Positions 43,848 through 59,254 of a stretch of DNA of 64,000 bases are shown here, piece by piece (position 1 is the first letter of the stretch; each line of letters begins with the position of its first letter). Both the position numbers and the translations under genes were made by a program. The stretch comes from Citrobacter farmeri (GTDB lineage Bacteria; Pseudomonadota; Gammaproteobacteria; Enterobacterales; Enterobacteriaceae): assembly GCF_019048065.1 (NCBI RefSeq), contig NZ_CP077291.1, positions 4,402,001 through 4,466,000 on the forward strand. The letters run 5' to 3'. The notes beneath the pieces are model-generated. The model was not told the DNA's origin, did not search any database, and saw only the letters and a program-made list of their open reading frames with translations.

Positions 43848-46169
43848 ATGAAAAAATTAACCATTGGCTTAATTGGTAATCCAAATTCCGGCAAGACGAC
43901 GCTGTTTAACCAACTGACCGGCGCCCGACAACGCGTAGGCAACTGGGCCGGGGTCACGGTGGAACGTAAAGAGGGGCAATTTTCAACCACGGATCATCAG
44001 GTCACGCTGGTCGATCTGCCCGGCACGTATTCGCTCACCACCATCTCTTCACAAACCTCTCTGGATGAACAGATTGCCTGCCACTATATTCTGAGCGGCG
44101 ACGCCGACCTGTTAATTAACGTGGTGGATGCCTCAAACCTTGAACGTAATCTCTATCTGACGCTACAACTGCTTGAGCTGGGCATTCCCTGCATTGTCGC
44201 ACTCAACATGCTCGACATTGCGGAAAAACAGCAAATCCGGATTGATATCGATGCCCTTTCAGCCCGTCTTGGCTGCCCGGTTGTCCCGCTGGTTTCCACT
44301 CGCGGACGCGGTATTGAAGCGCTGAAGCTGGCGATTGACCGCCACAGCGAAAATGAAAACGTCGAACTGGTGCATTACGCCCAGCCGTTGCTGCGTGAGG
44401 CCGATAGACTGGCGAACGCAATGGCAAAAGAGATGCCAGCACAACAGCGTCGCTGGCTCGGCCTGCAAATGCTGGAAGGGGATATCTATAGCCGGGCATA
44501 CGCTGGTGACGCCGCGGCGCAGTTGGAGATTTCTCTGGCGCATCTGAGTGATGAGATGGACGATCCGGCGCTACATATCGCCGATGCGCGTTACCAGTGC
44601 ATTGCGGCGATCTGCGACGTGGTAAGCAACACCCTGACGGCAGAGCCCAGCCGCTTTACGACGGCAGTGGACAAAATCATCCTCAACCGTTTTCTGGGTC
44701 TGCCTATTTTCCTGTTTGTGATGTACCTGATGTTCCTGCTCGCCATAAACATTGGCGGCGCGTTGGCCCCGATTTTTGATGCCGGCTCTGTGGCGATCTT
44801 TATTCATGGGATTCAGTGGATCGGCTATACCCTTCACTTCCCGGACTGGCTGACCATCTTCCTCGCGCAAGGGCTGGGCGGCGGGATTAACACTGTTCTG
44901 CCGCTGGTCCCGCAGATCGGCATGATGTACCTGTTCCTCTCGTTCCTCGAAGACTCCGGTTACATGGCGCGGGCGGCGTTTGTGATGGACCGTTTGATGC
45001 AGGCGCTGGGACTGCCGGGTAAATCGTTCGTCCCACTGATTGTCGGCTTTGGCTGCAACGTACCGTCGGTGATGGGAGCCCGTACCCTGGATGCGCCACG
45101 CGAGCGTCTGATGACAATCATGATGGCTCCGTTCATGTCCTGTGGTGCGCGACTGGCGATTTTCGCCGTGTTTGCCGCGGCCTTCTTCGGGCAAAATGGC
45201 GCACTGGCGGTATTCTCGCTGTACGTGTTGGGCATTGTGATGGCGGTGCTCACCGGCCTGATGCTCAAACACACCATTATGCGTGGCGAAGCCTCCCCGT
45301 TTGTCATGGAGCTTCCGGTTTATCACGTTCCGCATATCAAGAGTCTGATCATCCAGACCTGGCAGCGCCTGAAAGGATTTGTGCTGCGTGCCGGGAAAGT
45401 GATCGTCATTGTCAGCATCTTCCTGAGCGCGTTTAACAGCTTCTCGCTGAGCGGCAAAATTGTCGATAACATCAACGATTCAGCGCTGGCCTCCGTCAGC
45501 CGTGCCATCACCCCCATCTTCAAGCCGATTGGCGTTCACGAAGACAACTGGCAGGCAACGGTCGGACTGTTCACAGGAGCGATGGCAAAAGAAGTGGTGG
45601 TCGGGACGCTCAACACGCTCTATACCGCGGAAAATATTCAGGATGAGGAATTTAATCCGGCTGAATTTAATCTTGGGGATGAACTACTGAGCGCGCTGGA
45701 TGAAACCTGGCAGAGCCTGAAAGATACCTTTAGCCTGAGCGTGCTGGCAAACCCTATCGAAGCCAGCAAAGGCGACGGTGAAATGGCGACCGGCGCAATG
45801 GGCGTAATGGATGCGAAATTTGGCAGCGCCGCAGCGGCCTATAGCTACCTGATTTTCGTCCTGCTGTACGTTCCGTGCATCTCGGTAATGGGGGCAATTG
45901 CCCGTGAATCCAGCCGCGGCTGGATGGGGTTCTCCATTTTGTGGGGTCTGAACATCGCCTACTCGCTGTCAACCGTGTTCTACCAGGTTGCCAGCTACAG
46001 TGAGCACCCGCGCTACAGTCTGGTCTGCATCCTGGCTGTGATTCTGTTTAACGTTGTGGTTCTGGAACTGCTGCGTCGGGCGCGGAGCCGGGTGAATGTC
46101 AATCTGCTGGCAACGCGGAAAAACGCCAGCGACTGCTGTACCCGCGCCACCACCGGCGATTGCCACTAA
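43848..46169 (+). CDS. feoB: FeoB, ferrous iron transporter
   Basis: FeoB is the inner-membrane Fe(II) transporter with an N-terminal G protein. The 773-residue protein has G1 GNPNSGKTT (10-18), G3 DLPGTYSL, G4 NMLD (about 120), a GDI-like helical region (about 175-270), and a membrane part with paired Gate motifs: the conserved Cys in GFGCNVPS and FMSCGARL. Its C-terminal tail contains CCTR and DCH cysteines. It has the same length as the E. coli protein. Confidence 0.98.
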   Translation: MKKLTIGLIGNPNSGKTTLFNQLTGARQRVGNWAGVTVERKEGQFSTTDHQVTLVDLPGTYSLTTISSQTSLDEQIACHYILSGDADLLINVVDASNLERNLYLTLQLLELGIPCIVALNMLDIAEKQQIRIDIDALSARLGCPVVPLVSTRGRGIEALKLAIDRHSENENVELVHYAQPLLREADRLANAMAKEMPAQQRRWLGLQMLEGDIYSRAYAGDAAAQLEISLAHLSDEMDDPALHIADARYQCIAAICDVVSNTLTAEPSRFTTAVDKIILNRFLGLPIFLFVMYLMFLLAINIGGALAPIFDAGSVAIFIHGIQWIGYTLHFPDWLTIFLAQGLGGGINTVLPLVPQIGMMYLFLSFLEDSGYMARAAFVMDRLMQALGLPGKSFVPLIVGFGCNVPSVMGARTLDAPRERLMTIMMAPFMSCGARLAIFAVFAAAFFGQNGALAVFSLYVLGIVMAVLTGLMLKHTIMRGEASPFVMELPVYHVPHIKSLIIQTWQRLKGFVLRAGKVIVIVSIFLSAFNSFSLSGKIVDNINDSALASVSRAITPIFKPIGVHEDNWQATVGLFTGAMAKEVVVGTLNTLYTAENIQDEEFNPAEFNLGDELLSALDETWQSLKDTFSLSVLANPIEASKGDGEMATGAMGVMDAKFGSAAAAYSYLIFVLLYVPCISVMGAIARESSRGWMGFSILWGLNIAYSLSTVFYQVASYSEHPRYSLVCILAVILFNVVVLELLRRARSRVNVNLLATRKNASDCCTRATTGDCH

Positions 46170-46178
46170 GGTGTCACA

Positions 46179-46415
46179 ATGGCTTCGCTAATTCAGGTTC
46201 GCGATTTACTGGCCTTGCAAGGACGCATGGAGGCAGAGCAAATCAGCCGTACATTGCATACGCCGCAGCCGATGATCGACGCCATGCTCAATCAACTGGA
46301 GACAATGGGTAAAGCCACACGGATTCAGGAGGAGCCTGACGGCTGTCTCTCCGGAAGTTGCAAGAGTTGCCCGGAAGGCAAAGCCTGTCTGCGTGAATGG
46401 TGGATGCTGCGTTAG
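46179..46415 (+). CDS. feoC: FeoC, small winged-helix protein with Fe-S-type cysteines
   Basis: FeoC is a 78-residue winged-helix protein found in enteric feo operons; in Klebsiella and Salmonella it was linked to FeoB stability or to binding an Fe-S cluster. A helix-turn-helix (about 15-45) is followed by four Cys in [16 protein letters not shown] (56-71). It lies 9 bp after feoB and closes the operon, with a 10-bp hairpin downstream. Confidence 0.95.
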   Translation: MASLIQVRDLLALQGRMEAEQISRTLHTPQPMIDAMLNQLETMGKATRIQEEPDGCLSGSCKSCPEGKACLREWWMLR

Positions 46416-46422
46416 ATTTACG

Positions 46423-46452
46423 CCGGATGGCGCAGTGAACGTCGCCATCCGG
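46423..46452. repeat. REP-like hairpin after feoC
   Basis: CCGGATGGCG and CGCCATCCGG form a perfect 10-bp stem with a 10-base loop, 7 bases after the feoC stop. It is a REP-type sequence and may protect the feo transcript. Confidence 0.72.
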
Positions 46453-46604
46453 TATTTTGCGCACCAGGTTCCATAAAACTAAATCACTTTCAGTAAGCCA
46501 ACGATTTCCTCCCACCTTCTTCGCATTGTTAACAACAGGAAGATGCTTTCCTCCCCTCCAGCCAGATAGAGTCACGCCATCTTTTATTCCGGTGAGGGAT
46601 CGCC

Positions 46605-47567
46605 ATGAATACGGCTTCCAGTACGACACCGCACGATGCGATTTTCAAAACATTTTTGAGCCACCCGGCGACCGCGCAGGATTTTCTTCAACTCCACCTT
46701 CCTGCCTCATTGCGTTCGCTTTGCGACCTACAGACGCTGAAACTGGAATCGACGAGTTTTATTGAAGAAGCGCTGCGCGCCTACTATTGCGATGTGCTGT
46801 GGTCACTCAAAACCCGCGAAGGAGAGGGATATATCTACGTCGTCATTGAACATCAGAGCACCGCAGATCCGCACATGGCATTTCGTCTCATGCGCTACGC
46901 CATTGCGGCAATGCAACGACATCTGGATGCCGGCCACCAGACGCTTCCCCTGGTGATACCCATGCTGTTTTATCACGGTACGGTCAGTCCCTATCCTTTT
47001 TCGCTCTGCTGGTTGGACGAATTTGATAACCCGGACGCCGCACGACGACTGTATGGCGCATCTTTACCACTGGTGGATATTACCGTCGTTCCTGATGATG
47101 AGATTATGCAGCATCGTCGTGTAGCACTACTGGAACTGGTGCAAAAACACATCCGCAAGCGGGATTTAATGGGCTTAGTGGAAAAACTGGCGACTCTGCT
47201 TATTACGGGGCACGCTAATGACAACCAATTGAAAGCTCTGTTTAATTATCTGTTGCGGGCAGGCGACACCAATCGCTTTCGCGATTTTATACATGGCATG
47301 GCCGAACGATTACCCGAACACAAGGAGAGCTTGATGACTATCGCCGAAAGATTACGCCAGGAAGGACATCGCAATGGTCTTCAGGAGGGCCATATCAATG
47401 GATTACAGGAAGGGCTGGAAAAGGGTCTGGAAAAGGGCTTGAAGCAGGGTAAACGCGAGGAAGCACTGCGCATCGCCGCCACCATGCTGACTGATGGCAT
47501 CGACCGTCCCACCATTCTCAGAATCACCGGGCTTACCGCCGATGACTTAATCACGCAGAACCATTAA
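46605..47567 (+). CDS. rpnA: Rpn-family recombination-promoting nuclease (YhgA/RpnA-like)
   Basis: The 320-residue protein matches the Rpn/PD-(D/E)XK nuclease family (former YhgA-like transposase family), whose E. coli members raise RecA-independent recombination and cleave DNA. The catalytic core is in the first 120 residues: DAIFKTFLS, the Asp in CDVLWSLKT, then the ExQ in [13 protein letters not shown]. The C-terminal part holds a repeated [22 protein letters not shown] stretch, a family feature that varies in length. It is about 28 residues longer than E. coli RpnA. It lies between feoC and bioH, the E. coli position, and is followed by a terminator. Confidence 0.9.
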   Translation: MNTASSTTPHDAIFKTFLSHPATAQDFLQLHLPASLRSLCDLQTLKLESTSFIEEALRAYYCDVLWSLKTREGEGYIYVVIEHQSTADPHMAFRLMRYAIAAMQRHLDAGHQTLPLVIPMLFYHGTVSPYPFSLCWLDEFDNPDAARRLYGASLPLVDITVVPDDEIMQHRRVALLELVQKHIRKRDLMGLVEKLATLLITGHANDNQLKALFNYLLRAGDTNRFRDFIHGMAERLPEHKESLMTIAERLRQEGHRNGLQEGHINGLQEGLEKGLEKGLKQGKREEALRIAATMLTDGIDRPTILRITGLTADDLITQNH

Positions 47568-47575
47568 TCGCACAG

Positions 47576-47609
47576 GCCCGGTAAAGGAATACACTTTCCG
47601 GGCGCTTTT
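47576..47609 (+). terminator. Terminator after the rpnA-like gene
   Basis: GCCCGG-T-AAAG and CTTT-CCGGGC form a 10-bp stem with one bulge, 8 bases after the stop and just before the convergent bioH end. A short T-rich stretch follows. Confidence 0.72.
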
Positions 47610-47616
47610 CCTGGTG

Positions 47617-48387
47617 TTATAGCCTTTGCTTCAGCGCCACCAGCGCCTGACAAAACGCATCAGGATGCGAAATAAATGGGGCATGCGCCGCCTTCGCAAA
47701 GATCAGCGACTCGCTTTCTGGCCACAGTGCATCAAGCAGTGGTACCACTTTGCGGGGAACGAGCCCGTCCAGATAGCCGTATAAACGCAGGAACGGCACC
47801 GTTAACGCTGTTAGCGGTTCACGCAAATCAACCGTCTTGAGGATCTCCAGCCCGCCGTTAAGCACTTCAACTGACGGCATCGGCAGCGCCAGTACCGTTT
47901 TCTTTAGCGCGCGGGCATCCTGACGCGCCGTTTCCGTCCCCATCGTCTGCAATGCCAGAAAACGCTCCACTGTTCGCTGGAAGTCTTCGCTGAGTTGCTG
48001 CTGGAATCCCGCCAGGACATCGGGTTTGATCCCCGGCCACCCGTCACGCGCGCTGAAACAGGGTGATGACGCCACGGTCACCAGCGCCAGAACGCGTTCT
48101 GGATGGGCTAATGCCACCTGGCTTGCCACCAATCCCCCAAGACTCCAGCCAAGCCAGATAGCTTTCTCTGGCGCCTGCTCCAACACACGCTCCGCCATCT
48201 CCCCAAGCGTCATGGCCCCAAAACCCTGGCTGCGGCCAAAGCCTGGCAAATCGACCAAATGCAGCGTGAAATGCGAGCTCAGTTCCTCGTTAATGCAATG
48301 CCATACTTCGGCGTTAAGTCCCCATCCGTGCAGCAGCACAAGATGACAATTTCCCTCACCAAGGGTCTGCCACCAGATGTCATTCAT
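47617..48387 (-). CDS. bioH: Pimeloyl-ACP methyl ester esterase
   Basis: BioH removes the methyl group from pimeloyl-ACP methyl ester, freeing the pimeloyl chain for biotin synthesis. The 256-residue alpha/beta hydrolase has the nucleophile elbow GWSLGG (Ser near 82), the acid Asp in a later strand ([11 protein letters not shown]) and the catalytic His in [12 protein letters not shown] (near 235). It is divergent from gntX across 37 bp. Confidence 0.96.
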   Translation of the reverse strand: MNDIWWQTLGEGNCHLVLLHGWGLNAEVWHCINEELSSHFTLHLVDLPGFGRSQGFGAMTLGEMAERVLEQAPEKAIWLGWSLGGLVASQVALAHPERVLALVTVASSPCFSARDGWPGIKPDVLAGFQQQLSEDFQRTVERFLALQTMGTETARQDARALKKTVLALPMPSVEVLNGGLEILKTVDLREPLTALTVPFLRLYGYLDGLVPRKVVPLLDALWPESESLIFAKAAHAPFISHPDAFCQALVALKQRL

Positions 48388-48423
48388 CAGTTACTGTTCT
48401 CTTTTCGCCAACAAGGATGAACC

Positions 48424-49108
<685 letters not shown>

Positions 49109-49166
49109 AGCCTCGATGATGGGCGTATTATAACCAACTAAAATAGTCAACTATTAGGCCATTACT

Positions 49167-49742
49167 ATGATCCGTATTTCCGATGCTGCACAAGCGCACT
49201 TTGCCAAACTGCTGGCAAATCAGGAAGAAGGGACGCAAATCCGTGTATTTGTGATTAATCCCGGTACGCCTAACGCTGAATGTGGTGTTTCTTATTGTCC
49301 GCCGGACGCCGTGGAAGCAACCGACACCGCCCTGAAATTTGACCTGCTGACCGCTTATGTTGATGAACTGAGTGCGCCCTATCTGGAAGACGCTGAGATC
49401 GATTTTGTGACCGATCAGTTGGGCTCTCAACTGACGCTGAAAGCGCCGAATGCGAAAATGCGTAAAGTGGCTGATGATGCGCCATTGATGGAGCGCGTGG
49501 AGTATATGCTGCAATCGCAGATTAACCCGCAGCTTGCCAGTCACGGCGGTCGTGTTTCTCTGATGGAAATCACCGACGAAGGCTACGCGATTCTGCAGTT
49601 TGGCGGCGGCTGTAACGGCTGTTCCATGGTCGACGTGACCCTGAAAGAAGGGATCGAAAAGCAGTTGCTGAACGAATTCCCTGAGCTGAAAGGCGTTCGC
49701 GACCTGACCGAACACCAGCGCGGCGAACACTCTTACTACTAA
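49167..49742 (+). CDS. nfuA: NfuA, Fe-S biogenesis protein
   Basis: NfuA carries and delivers [4Fe-4S] clusters under oxidative stress and iron limitation. The 191-residue protein combines an N-terminal degenerate A-type domain (1-100) with a C-terminal Nfu domain whose ligands are in [11 protein letters not shown] (CxxC, about 149-152). It is between gntX and gntT, as in E. coli. Confidence 0.97.
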   Translation: MIRISDAAQAHFAKLLANQEEGTQIRVFVINPGTPNAECGVSYCPPDAVEATDTALKFDLLTAYVDELSAPYLEDAEIDFVTDQLGSQLTLKAPNAKMRKVADDAPLMERVEYMLQSQINPQLASHGGRVSLMEITDEGYAILQFGGGCNGCSMVDVTLKEGIEKQLLNEFPELKGVRDLTEHQRGEHSYY

Positions 49743-49752
49743 GTTCTCTGCC

Positions 49753-49798
49753 CGCGTATTACCCGATTATGCTTGCGCTTATCGGGCAATACGCGATC
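49753..49798 (+). terminator. Hairpin after nfuA
   Basis: CGCGTATT-A-CCCGAT and ATCGGG-C-AATACGCG form a long stem with one mismatch, about 10 bases after the nfuA stop. There is no clear T run. It resembles a REP derivative. Confidence 0.55.
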
Positions 49799-49899
49799 GG
49801 GCTGCGCCCTCTCAACATATTCTGCAACATCCTCTCCGATAATTTGACCTGCCTCGCATAATTTAAATTTTGCCTGCCGGGGTGATTCTCAATCACCCT

Positions 49900-49915
49900 A
49901 TGTTACCCGTATCAT
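49900..49915. promoter_or_regulatory. GntR operator upstream of gntT
   Basis: ATGTTACCCGTATCAT is an inverted pair of ATGTTAC and ATGATAC half-sites around CC, fitting the GntR operator family of gluconate genes (ATGTTACC-N4-GGTAACAT type). A near-perfect palindrome GGGTGATT-CTC-AATCACCC (49880-49898) directly precedes it. Confidence 0.6.
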
Positions 49916-50040
49916 TCCTGTGGGCACCAAACACACACTTAACATCCGACTAAACTAGACAGTTTTAAGGGTAATCCGTCGAGGTGCTGTTACGTCTCTG
50001 TTCCCGGTTGGGACAAACGTAGTTTGTCGTCAAAACATTG

Positions 50041-50056
50041 ACGTTACCCATAACAA
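50041..50056. promoter_or_regulatory. Second GntR-like operator next to gntT start
   Basis: ACGTTACCCATAACAA has the same TTACCC core, 20 bp upstream of the gntT ATG. Two operators allow looping, as described for E. coli gntT. The match is weaker than the upstream site. Confidence 0.45.
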
Positions 50057-50076
50057 ATCGAAAGGCCAGGTAAATC

Positions 50077-51393
50077 ATGCCATTAGTCATCGTTGCTATC
50101 GGTGTAATCTTGTTATTACTCCTGATGATCCGCTTCAAAATGAACGGTTTCATCGCTCTCGTCCTGGTGGCGCTTGCGGTTGGATTGATGCAAGGAATGC
50201 CGCTGGATAAAGTCATTGGCTCCATCAAAGCCGGCGTCGGCGGTACTCTGGGGAGTCTTGCCCTGATTATGGGGTTTGGCGCCATGCTGGGCAAAATGCT
50301 GGCGGACTGCGGAGGTGCGCAACGTATCGCCACTACGCTGATTGCAAAATTTGGTAAGAAACACATTCAGTGGGCCGTAGTATTAACAGGCTTCACCGTT
50401 GGTTTTGCACTGTTCTATGAAGTGGGCTTCGTGTTGATGCTGCCGCTGGTCTTTACCATTGCGGCCGCCGCCAACATTCCGCTGCTGTATGTCGGTGTTC
50501 CGATGGCCGCCGCGCTCTCCGTAACGCACGGCTTCCTGCCGCCGCACCCGGGCCCGACCGCTATCGCCACCATATTCCATGCTGATATGGGTAAAACTCT
50601 GCTGTTCGGTACGATTCTGGCAATCCCGACCGTGATTCTGGCAGGTCCAGTCTTTGCCCGCTGCCTGAAAGGCATTGATAAGCCTATTCCGGAAGGTCTG
50701 TACAGCGCGAAAACCTTCACTGAAGAAGAGATGCCGAGCTTTGGCGTCAGTGTCTGGACTTCACTGGTTCCGGTTGTGCTGATGGCGATGCGTGCCATTG
50801 CAGAAATGATCCTGCCGAAAGGCCACGCCTTCCTGCCTGTTGCCGAGTTCTTTGGTGACCCGGTGATGGCAACCCTGATTGCGGTGCTGATCGCTATGTT
50901 CACCTTCGGTCTGAACCGTGGTCGTTCGATGGATCAGATTAACGATACGCTGATCTCTTCCATCAAAATTATCGCGATGATGCTGTTGATCATCGGTGGT
51001 GGCGGTGCGTTCAAGCAGGTACTGGTCGACAGCGGCGTGGACAAATACATTGCATCCATGATGCATGAAACCAACATTTCTCCGCTGCTAATGGCGTGGT
51101 CTATCGCCGCCGTTCTGCGTATCGCGTTGGGTTCCGCTACCGTTGCCGCCATTACCGCGGGTGGGATTGTTGCACCGCTGATCGCCACCACCGGCGTCAG
51201 CCCTGAGTTGATGGTGATTGCCGTCGGTTCCGGTAGCGTCATCTTCTCTCACGTGAACGATCCAGGCTTCTGGCTGTTCAAAGAGTACTTTAACCTGACG
51301 ATCGGCGAGACCATCAAGTCCTGGTCGATGCTGGAAACCATTATCTCTGTTTGCGGCCTGATTGGGTGTCTGCTGCTGGGAACCGTGGTTTAA
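50077..51393 (+). CDS. gntT: High-affinity gluconate transporter GntT
   Basis: GntT is a 438-residue inner-membrane gluconate:H+ symporter of the GntP family with about 12-14 hydrophobic segments. The start (MPLVIVAIGVILLLLLMIRF) and the conserved GFLPPHPGPTAIA near 155 agree with E. coli GntT. Two GntR-type operators upstream predict induction by gluconate. It is monocistronic, and its terminator lies before the convergent malQ. Confidence 0.96.
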   Translation: MPLVIVAIGVILLLLLMIRFKMNGFIALVLVALAVGLMQGMPLDKVIGSIKAGVGGTLGSLALIMGFGAMLGKMLADCGGAQRIATTLIAKFGKKHIQWAVVLTGFTVGFALFYEVGFVLMLPLVFTIAAAANIPLLYVGVPMAAALSVTHGFLPPHPGPTAIATIFHADMGKTLLFGTILAIPTVILAGPVFARCLKGIDKPIPEGLYSAKTFTEEEMPSFGVSVWTSLVPVVLMAMRAIAEMILPKGHAFLPVAEFFGDPVMATLIAVLIAMFTFGLNRGRSMDQINDTLISSIKIIAMMLLIIGGGGAFKQVLVDSGVDKYIASMMHETNISPLLMAWSIAAVLRIALGSATVAAITAGGIVAPLIATTGVSPELMVIAVGSGSVIFSHVNDPGFWLFKEYFNLTIGETIKSWSMLETIISVCGLIGCLLLGTVV

Positions 51394-51400
51394 CGCTAAA

Positions 51401-51432
51401 AAAGACCCCGCCTACTGGCGGGTTCTTTATTT
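51401..51432. terminator. Terminator between gntT and malQ
   Basis: AAAGA-CCCGCC and GGCGGG-TCTTT form an 11-bp stem with one mismatch and a TACT loop, followed by T-rich sequence. It separates the convergent gntT and malQ. Confidence 0.85.
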
Positions 51433-53520
51433 TCACTTCTTCTTCGCTGCCGCTTTTCGCCGCTTATCCAGATCCTTAATCAGCTTGTTCACCCGTTCAT
51501 CGGCAAACATCGCTTCAAGCGTGGTGGAAAGCTTACGACGCCAGTTTTTGTACTGCGAACTGGTACCCGGAATGTTGACCGGCTCCGCCATATTCAGCCA
51601 GTCTTCCGGCTGCAACCCTAATAACGCGCTGTTACTGTCGGCAATATAACGCTGCATCCCCCGATTGAGCATCGGCGTCATCGCCATCAGCGAGGCCTTA
51701 TGTCCGACCCGTTTTGGCAGACAGCCGTACTTATGCAGCGCATCTAATAGCCCCTGTTTCGCACGCTCACGGTCCTGATACAGTCCGCGCAGCACCGCTT
51801 CATCAGGGTACAGTCCCAGCGCTTTGCCGAGCGTCAGGTCACCGCTGTCCCAATAGCCCTTGAGCGTAGGAAGATCATGCGTCGTCGCGACAGCCATTGA
51901 TTGTTCCGGATACGCTTTCGGCGCACGGTAGTTCTTCTCATGGTCGTTCTCAAAATAGAGCACTTTGTAAGAGTACACGCCGCTGGTTCGCAACTTGCCA
52001 ACAATCTCCACCGGAACGGTCCCCAGATCTTCACCAATCACCATGCAGTGATGACGCTGACTTTCCAGCGCCAGAATCGACAGCAGGTCGTCTACCGGAT
52101 AGTGAACATAGGCCCCCTGGTCGGCGGTTTCACCGTAGGGGATCCACCACAAACGCAGCATCGACATCACGTGATCGATGCGCAGCGCGCCGCAGTTTTG
52201 CATATTCGCCCGCAGGAGTTCGATAAACGGCTCGTAGGCGCGCGCCGTGATGATATGCGGATCCATCGGCGGCAGCCCCCAGTTCTGACCGAGAGGGCCG
52301 AGGATATCCGGCGGCGCGCCAACGGAGGCTTTCAGGCAATACAGCTCGCGATCGCACCAGGTTTCCGCCCCACCTTCCGCCACGCCTACCGCCAGATCGC
52401 GATACAGGCCAATCGGCATCGTAAAGCCCTGACTGGTCTCCCAGCAGGCGGCAAACTGGGTGTATGCCAGCCATTGCAGCCAGAGCCAGAAATCCACCTC
52501 ATCATGATGCTCGAGACAGAATTTTTTCACCTCCGGCGAATCAATCGACTGATAAGCCTTCGGCCAGACCGGCCAGCCCCAGCGCAATGCGTCCTCTTTC
52601 ACCTGATGGGCATGCAGCGCATCAAACGCCGCCTGCCAGTACAGACTATCGCCTTCCTGAGCAACGAACGCCCGGAACGCCGCCATTTGCTCATCGTCGC
52701 GCGCGGCAAACCCTTTCCACGCCATGCGCAGCGCCGTCATTTTCAGCGCGGTGACGGTGGAATAATCAACCCATTCAGCGTCCCGTGCCTGTTGCAGCGC
52801 CTTCTGGGTGGCGGGCTTCTGCCACCAGGCCTGCGCCTCTTTACTCAGGCGAAAATCGTCTACGGCGTTCACGTCGATGTAAATGACGTTCAGCCAGCGG
52901 CGCGAGGACGGGCTGTACGGGCTGGCGCTCTCCGGGTTTGCCGGATAGAGCGCGTGGATCGGGTTGAGGCCGATAAACGCGCCCCCACGCTTCGCCACAT
53001 CCGCCAGCATCGACTTCAGATCGCCAAAGTCGCCAATCCCCCAGTTGCGCTCTGAACGCAGCGTATACAGCTGAACACAGGCCCCCCAGAGTTTCTGGCC
53101 GTTCAGCAGCGCCTGCGGCTCATAGCAGCGTTTTGGCGCCACAATGACACGACAATGGTGGCGCTGCTCATCCTGCGTCAGGGTCAGCGTGTGATAGCCC
53201 AGCGGCAGCTTTGTCGGCAGATTAAAAGACTTCCCGCCAGTGGCATGCCCCTTAAACTGCTCCCCCTCTTCGGTGGTCAACAGCCAGTTAAATTCACCGT
53301 GTCCTTCCACCGCCAGCGGCATCTTTTTGCCTGCGGTGTAGACCATCACATTCGGCACCGGCGTCACCGCCACTTTTGTGGCGGCGGCGGTACGGTGCAT
53401 CGCATCCAACAAACGTCGCTTGGTTTCGGCACCAATTGACTGCGGTTTGCCGTGGGCATTGATATAATTGGGACTGATCCCCGCCGCCAGCGCGGCATTA
53501 TCCAGACGTTTGTGATCCAT
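51433..53520 (-). CDS. malQ: 4-Alpha-glucanotransferase (amylomaltase)
   Basis: MalQ is a GH77 cytoplasmic enzyme that transfers glucan chains between maltodextrins, releasing glucose and lengthening chains for MalP. The 695-residue protein has the GH77 core with RIDHVMSMLRLWWIP (catalytic Asp) and EDLGTVP (acid/base Glu), and the HDLPTLKGYW segment near the end. It starts 9 bp after the malP stop; the two form the malPQ operon. Confidence 0.97.
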   Translation of the reverse strand: MDHKRLDNAALAAGISPNYINAHGKPQSIGAETKRRLLDAMHRTAAATKVAVTPVPNVMVYTAGKKMPLAVEGHGEFNWLLTTEEGEQFKGHATGGKSFNLPTKLPLGYHTLTLTQDEQRHHCRVIVAPKRCYEPQALLNGQKLWGACVQLYTLRSERNWGIGDFGDLKSMLADVAKRGGAFIGLNPIHALYPANPESASPYSPSSRRWLNVIYIDVNAVDDFRLSKEAQAWWQKPATQKALQQARDAEWVDYSTVTALKMTALRMAWKGFAARDDEQMAAFRAFVAQEGDSLYWQAAFDALHAHQVKEDALRWGWPVWPKAYQSIDSPEVKKFCLEHHDEVDFWLWLQWLAYTQFAACWETSQGFTMPIGLYRDLAVGVAEGGAETWCDRELYCLKASVGAPPDILGPLGQNWGLPPMDPHIITARAYEPFIELLRANMQNCGALRIDHVMSMLRLWWIPYGETADQGAYVHYPVDDLLSILALESQRHHCMVIGEDLGTVPVEIVGKLRTSGVYSYKVLYFENDHEKNYRAPKAYPEQSMAVATTHDLPTLKGYWDSGDLTLGKALGLYPDEAVLRGLYQDRERAKQGLLDALHKYGCLPKRVGHKASLMAMTPMLNRGMQRYIADSNSALLGLQPEDWLNMAEPVNIPGTSSQYKNWRRKLSTTLEAMFADERVNKLIKDLDKRRKAAAKKK

Positions 53521-53529
53521 CGCGCTTCC

Positions 53530-55956
<2,427 letters not shown>

Positions 55957-55990
55957 TTATCGCTAGTTTGCCAGGCTCAATGTTGACCTT

Positions 55991-56036
55991 CCTCATCCCA
56001 CTCTGGATTAGGCGGGGAGGAGTAGTGGGGATGAGC
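55991..56036 (-). promoter_or_regulatory. Three MalT boxes at the malP promoter
   Basis: MalT boxes follow GGGGA[T/G]GAGG. The sites are 55991-56000 (minus strand TGGGATGAGG), 56014-56023 (plus strand GGGGAGGAGT) and 56027-56036 (plus strand GGGGATGAGC). One inverted and two direct sites is the arrangement at the E. coli malPQ promoter, activated by MalT with maltotriose and ATP. Confidence 0.8.
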
Positions 56037-56383
56037 GAAAAAGTGTGATCGCCGCCACTTAAAGGTAGCGTACTGAATGAGGATAGGTGACAAATTCGCC
56101 GCACTGAAGACAAGGTTAGCACCCGGTGATTGCAAATTTCAGAAAGCACTCGTCAGGTATATGTTAATGGAGAAATAGTTTCTAACCTGAAATATCAAAA
56201 GGCTGTTGGAATAATCGTACTGATATTAAATTCTCGTCACGTTATAGAGCCCCTTTCGCTAATAAAAGCAAAGACCATAGGGATAAAATGATCCTATTTC
56301 ACCCCGTAGAATCTCCCCTCCAACCCAGACGGTTTGCGCCTTGCACGCGATTGAAAGCGGTTTCTGTCATTGTTATAAAGATT

Positions 56384-56399
56384 TGTGACAGAGTGCAAA
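56384..56399 (+). promoter_or_regulatory. CRP site upstream of malT
   Basis: TGTGACAGAGTGCAAA fits the CRP consensus with a strong left half and weaker right half, 123-138 bp before the malT ATG, as in E. coli malT. The 598-bp malP-malT spacer otherwise contains the malP promoter and AT-rich sequence with an imperfect palindrome near 56278-56296; no gene is seen in it. Confidence 0.68.
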
Positions 56400-56425
56400 T
56401 TCAGAAACACAAAAAGACCTCTTAA

Positions 56426-59227
<2,802 letters not shown>

Positions 59228-59254
59228 CGCCACCGGGTTTTACTGGGGCTAACA

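Noticed and set aside
46605..47567. Insertion-sequence transposase
   Set aside because: The family was once named transposase_31, but there are no terminal repeats or target duplications, and its place between feoC and bioH is conserved; Rpn nuclease fits better.
51901..53055. 384-codon open frame on the plus strand inside malQ
   Set aside because: It lies antisense to an intact GH77 gene and has a low-complexity His/Arg-rich translation typical of a shadow frame.
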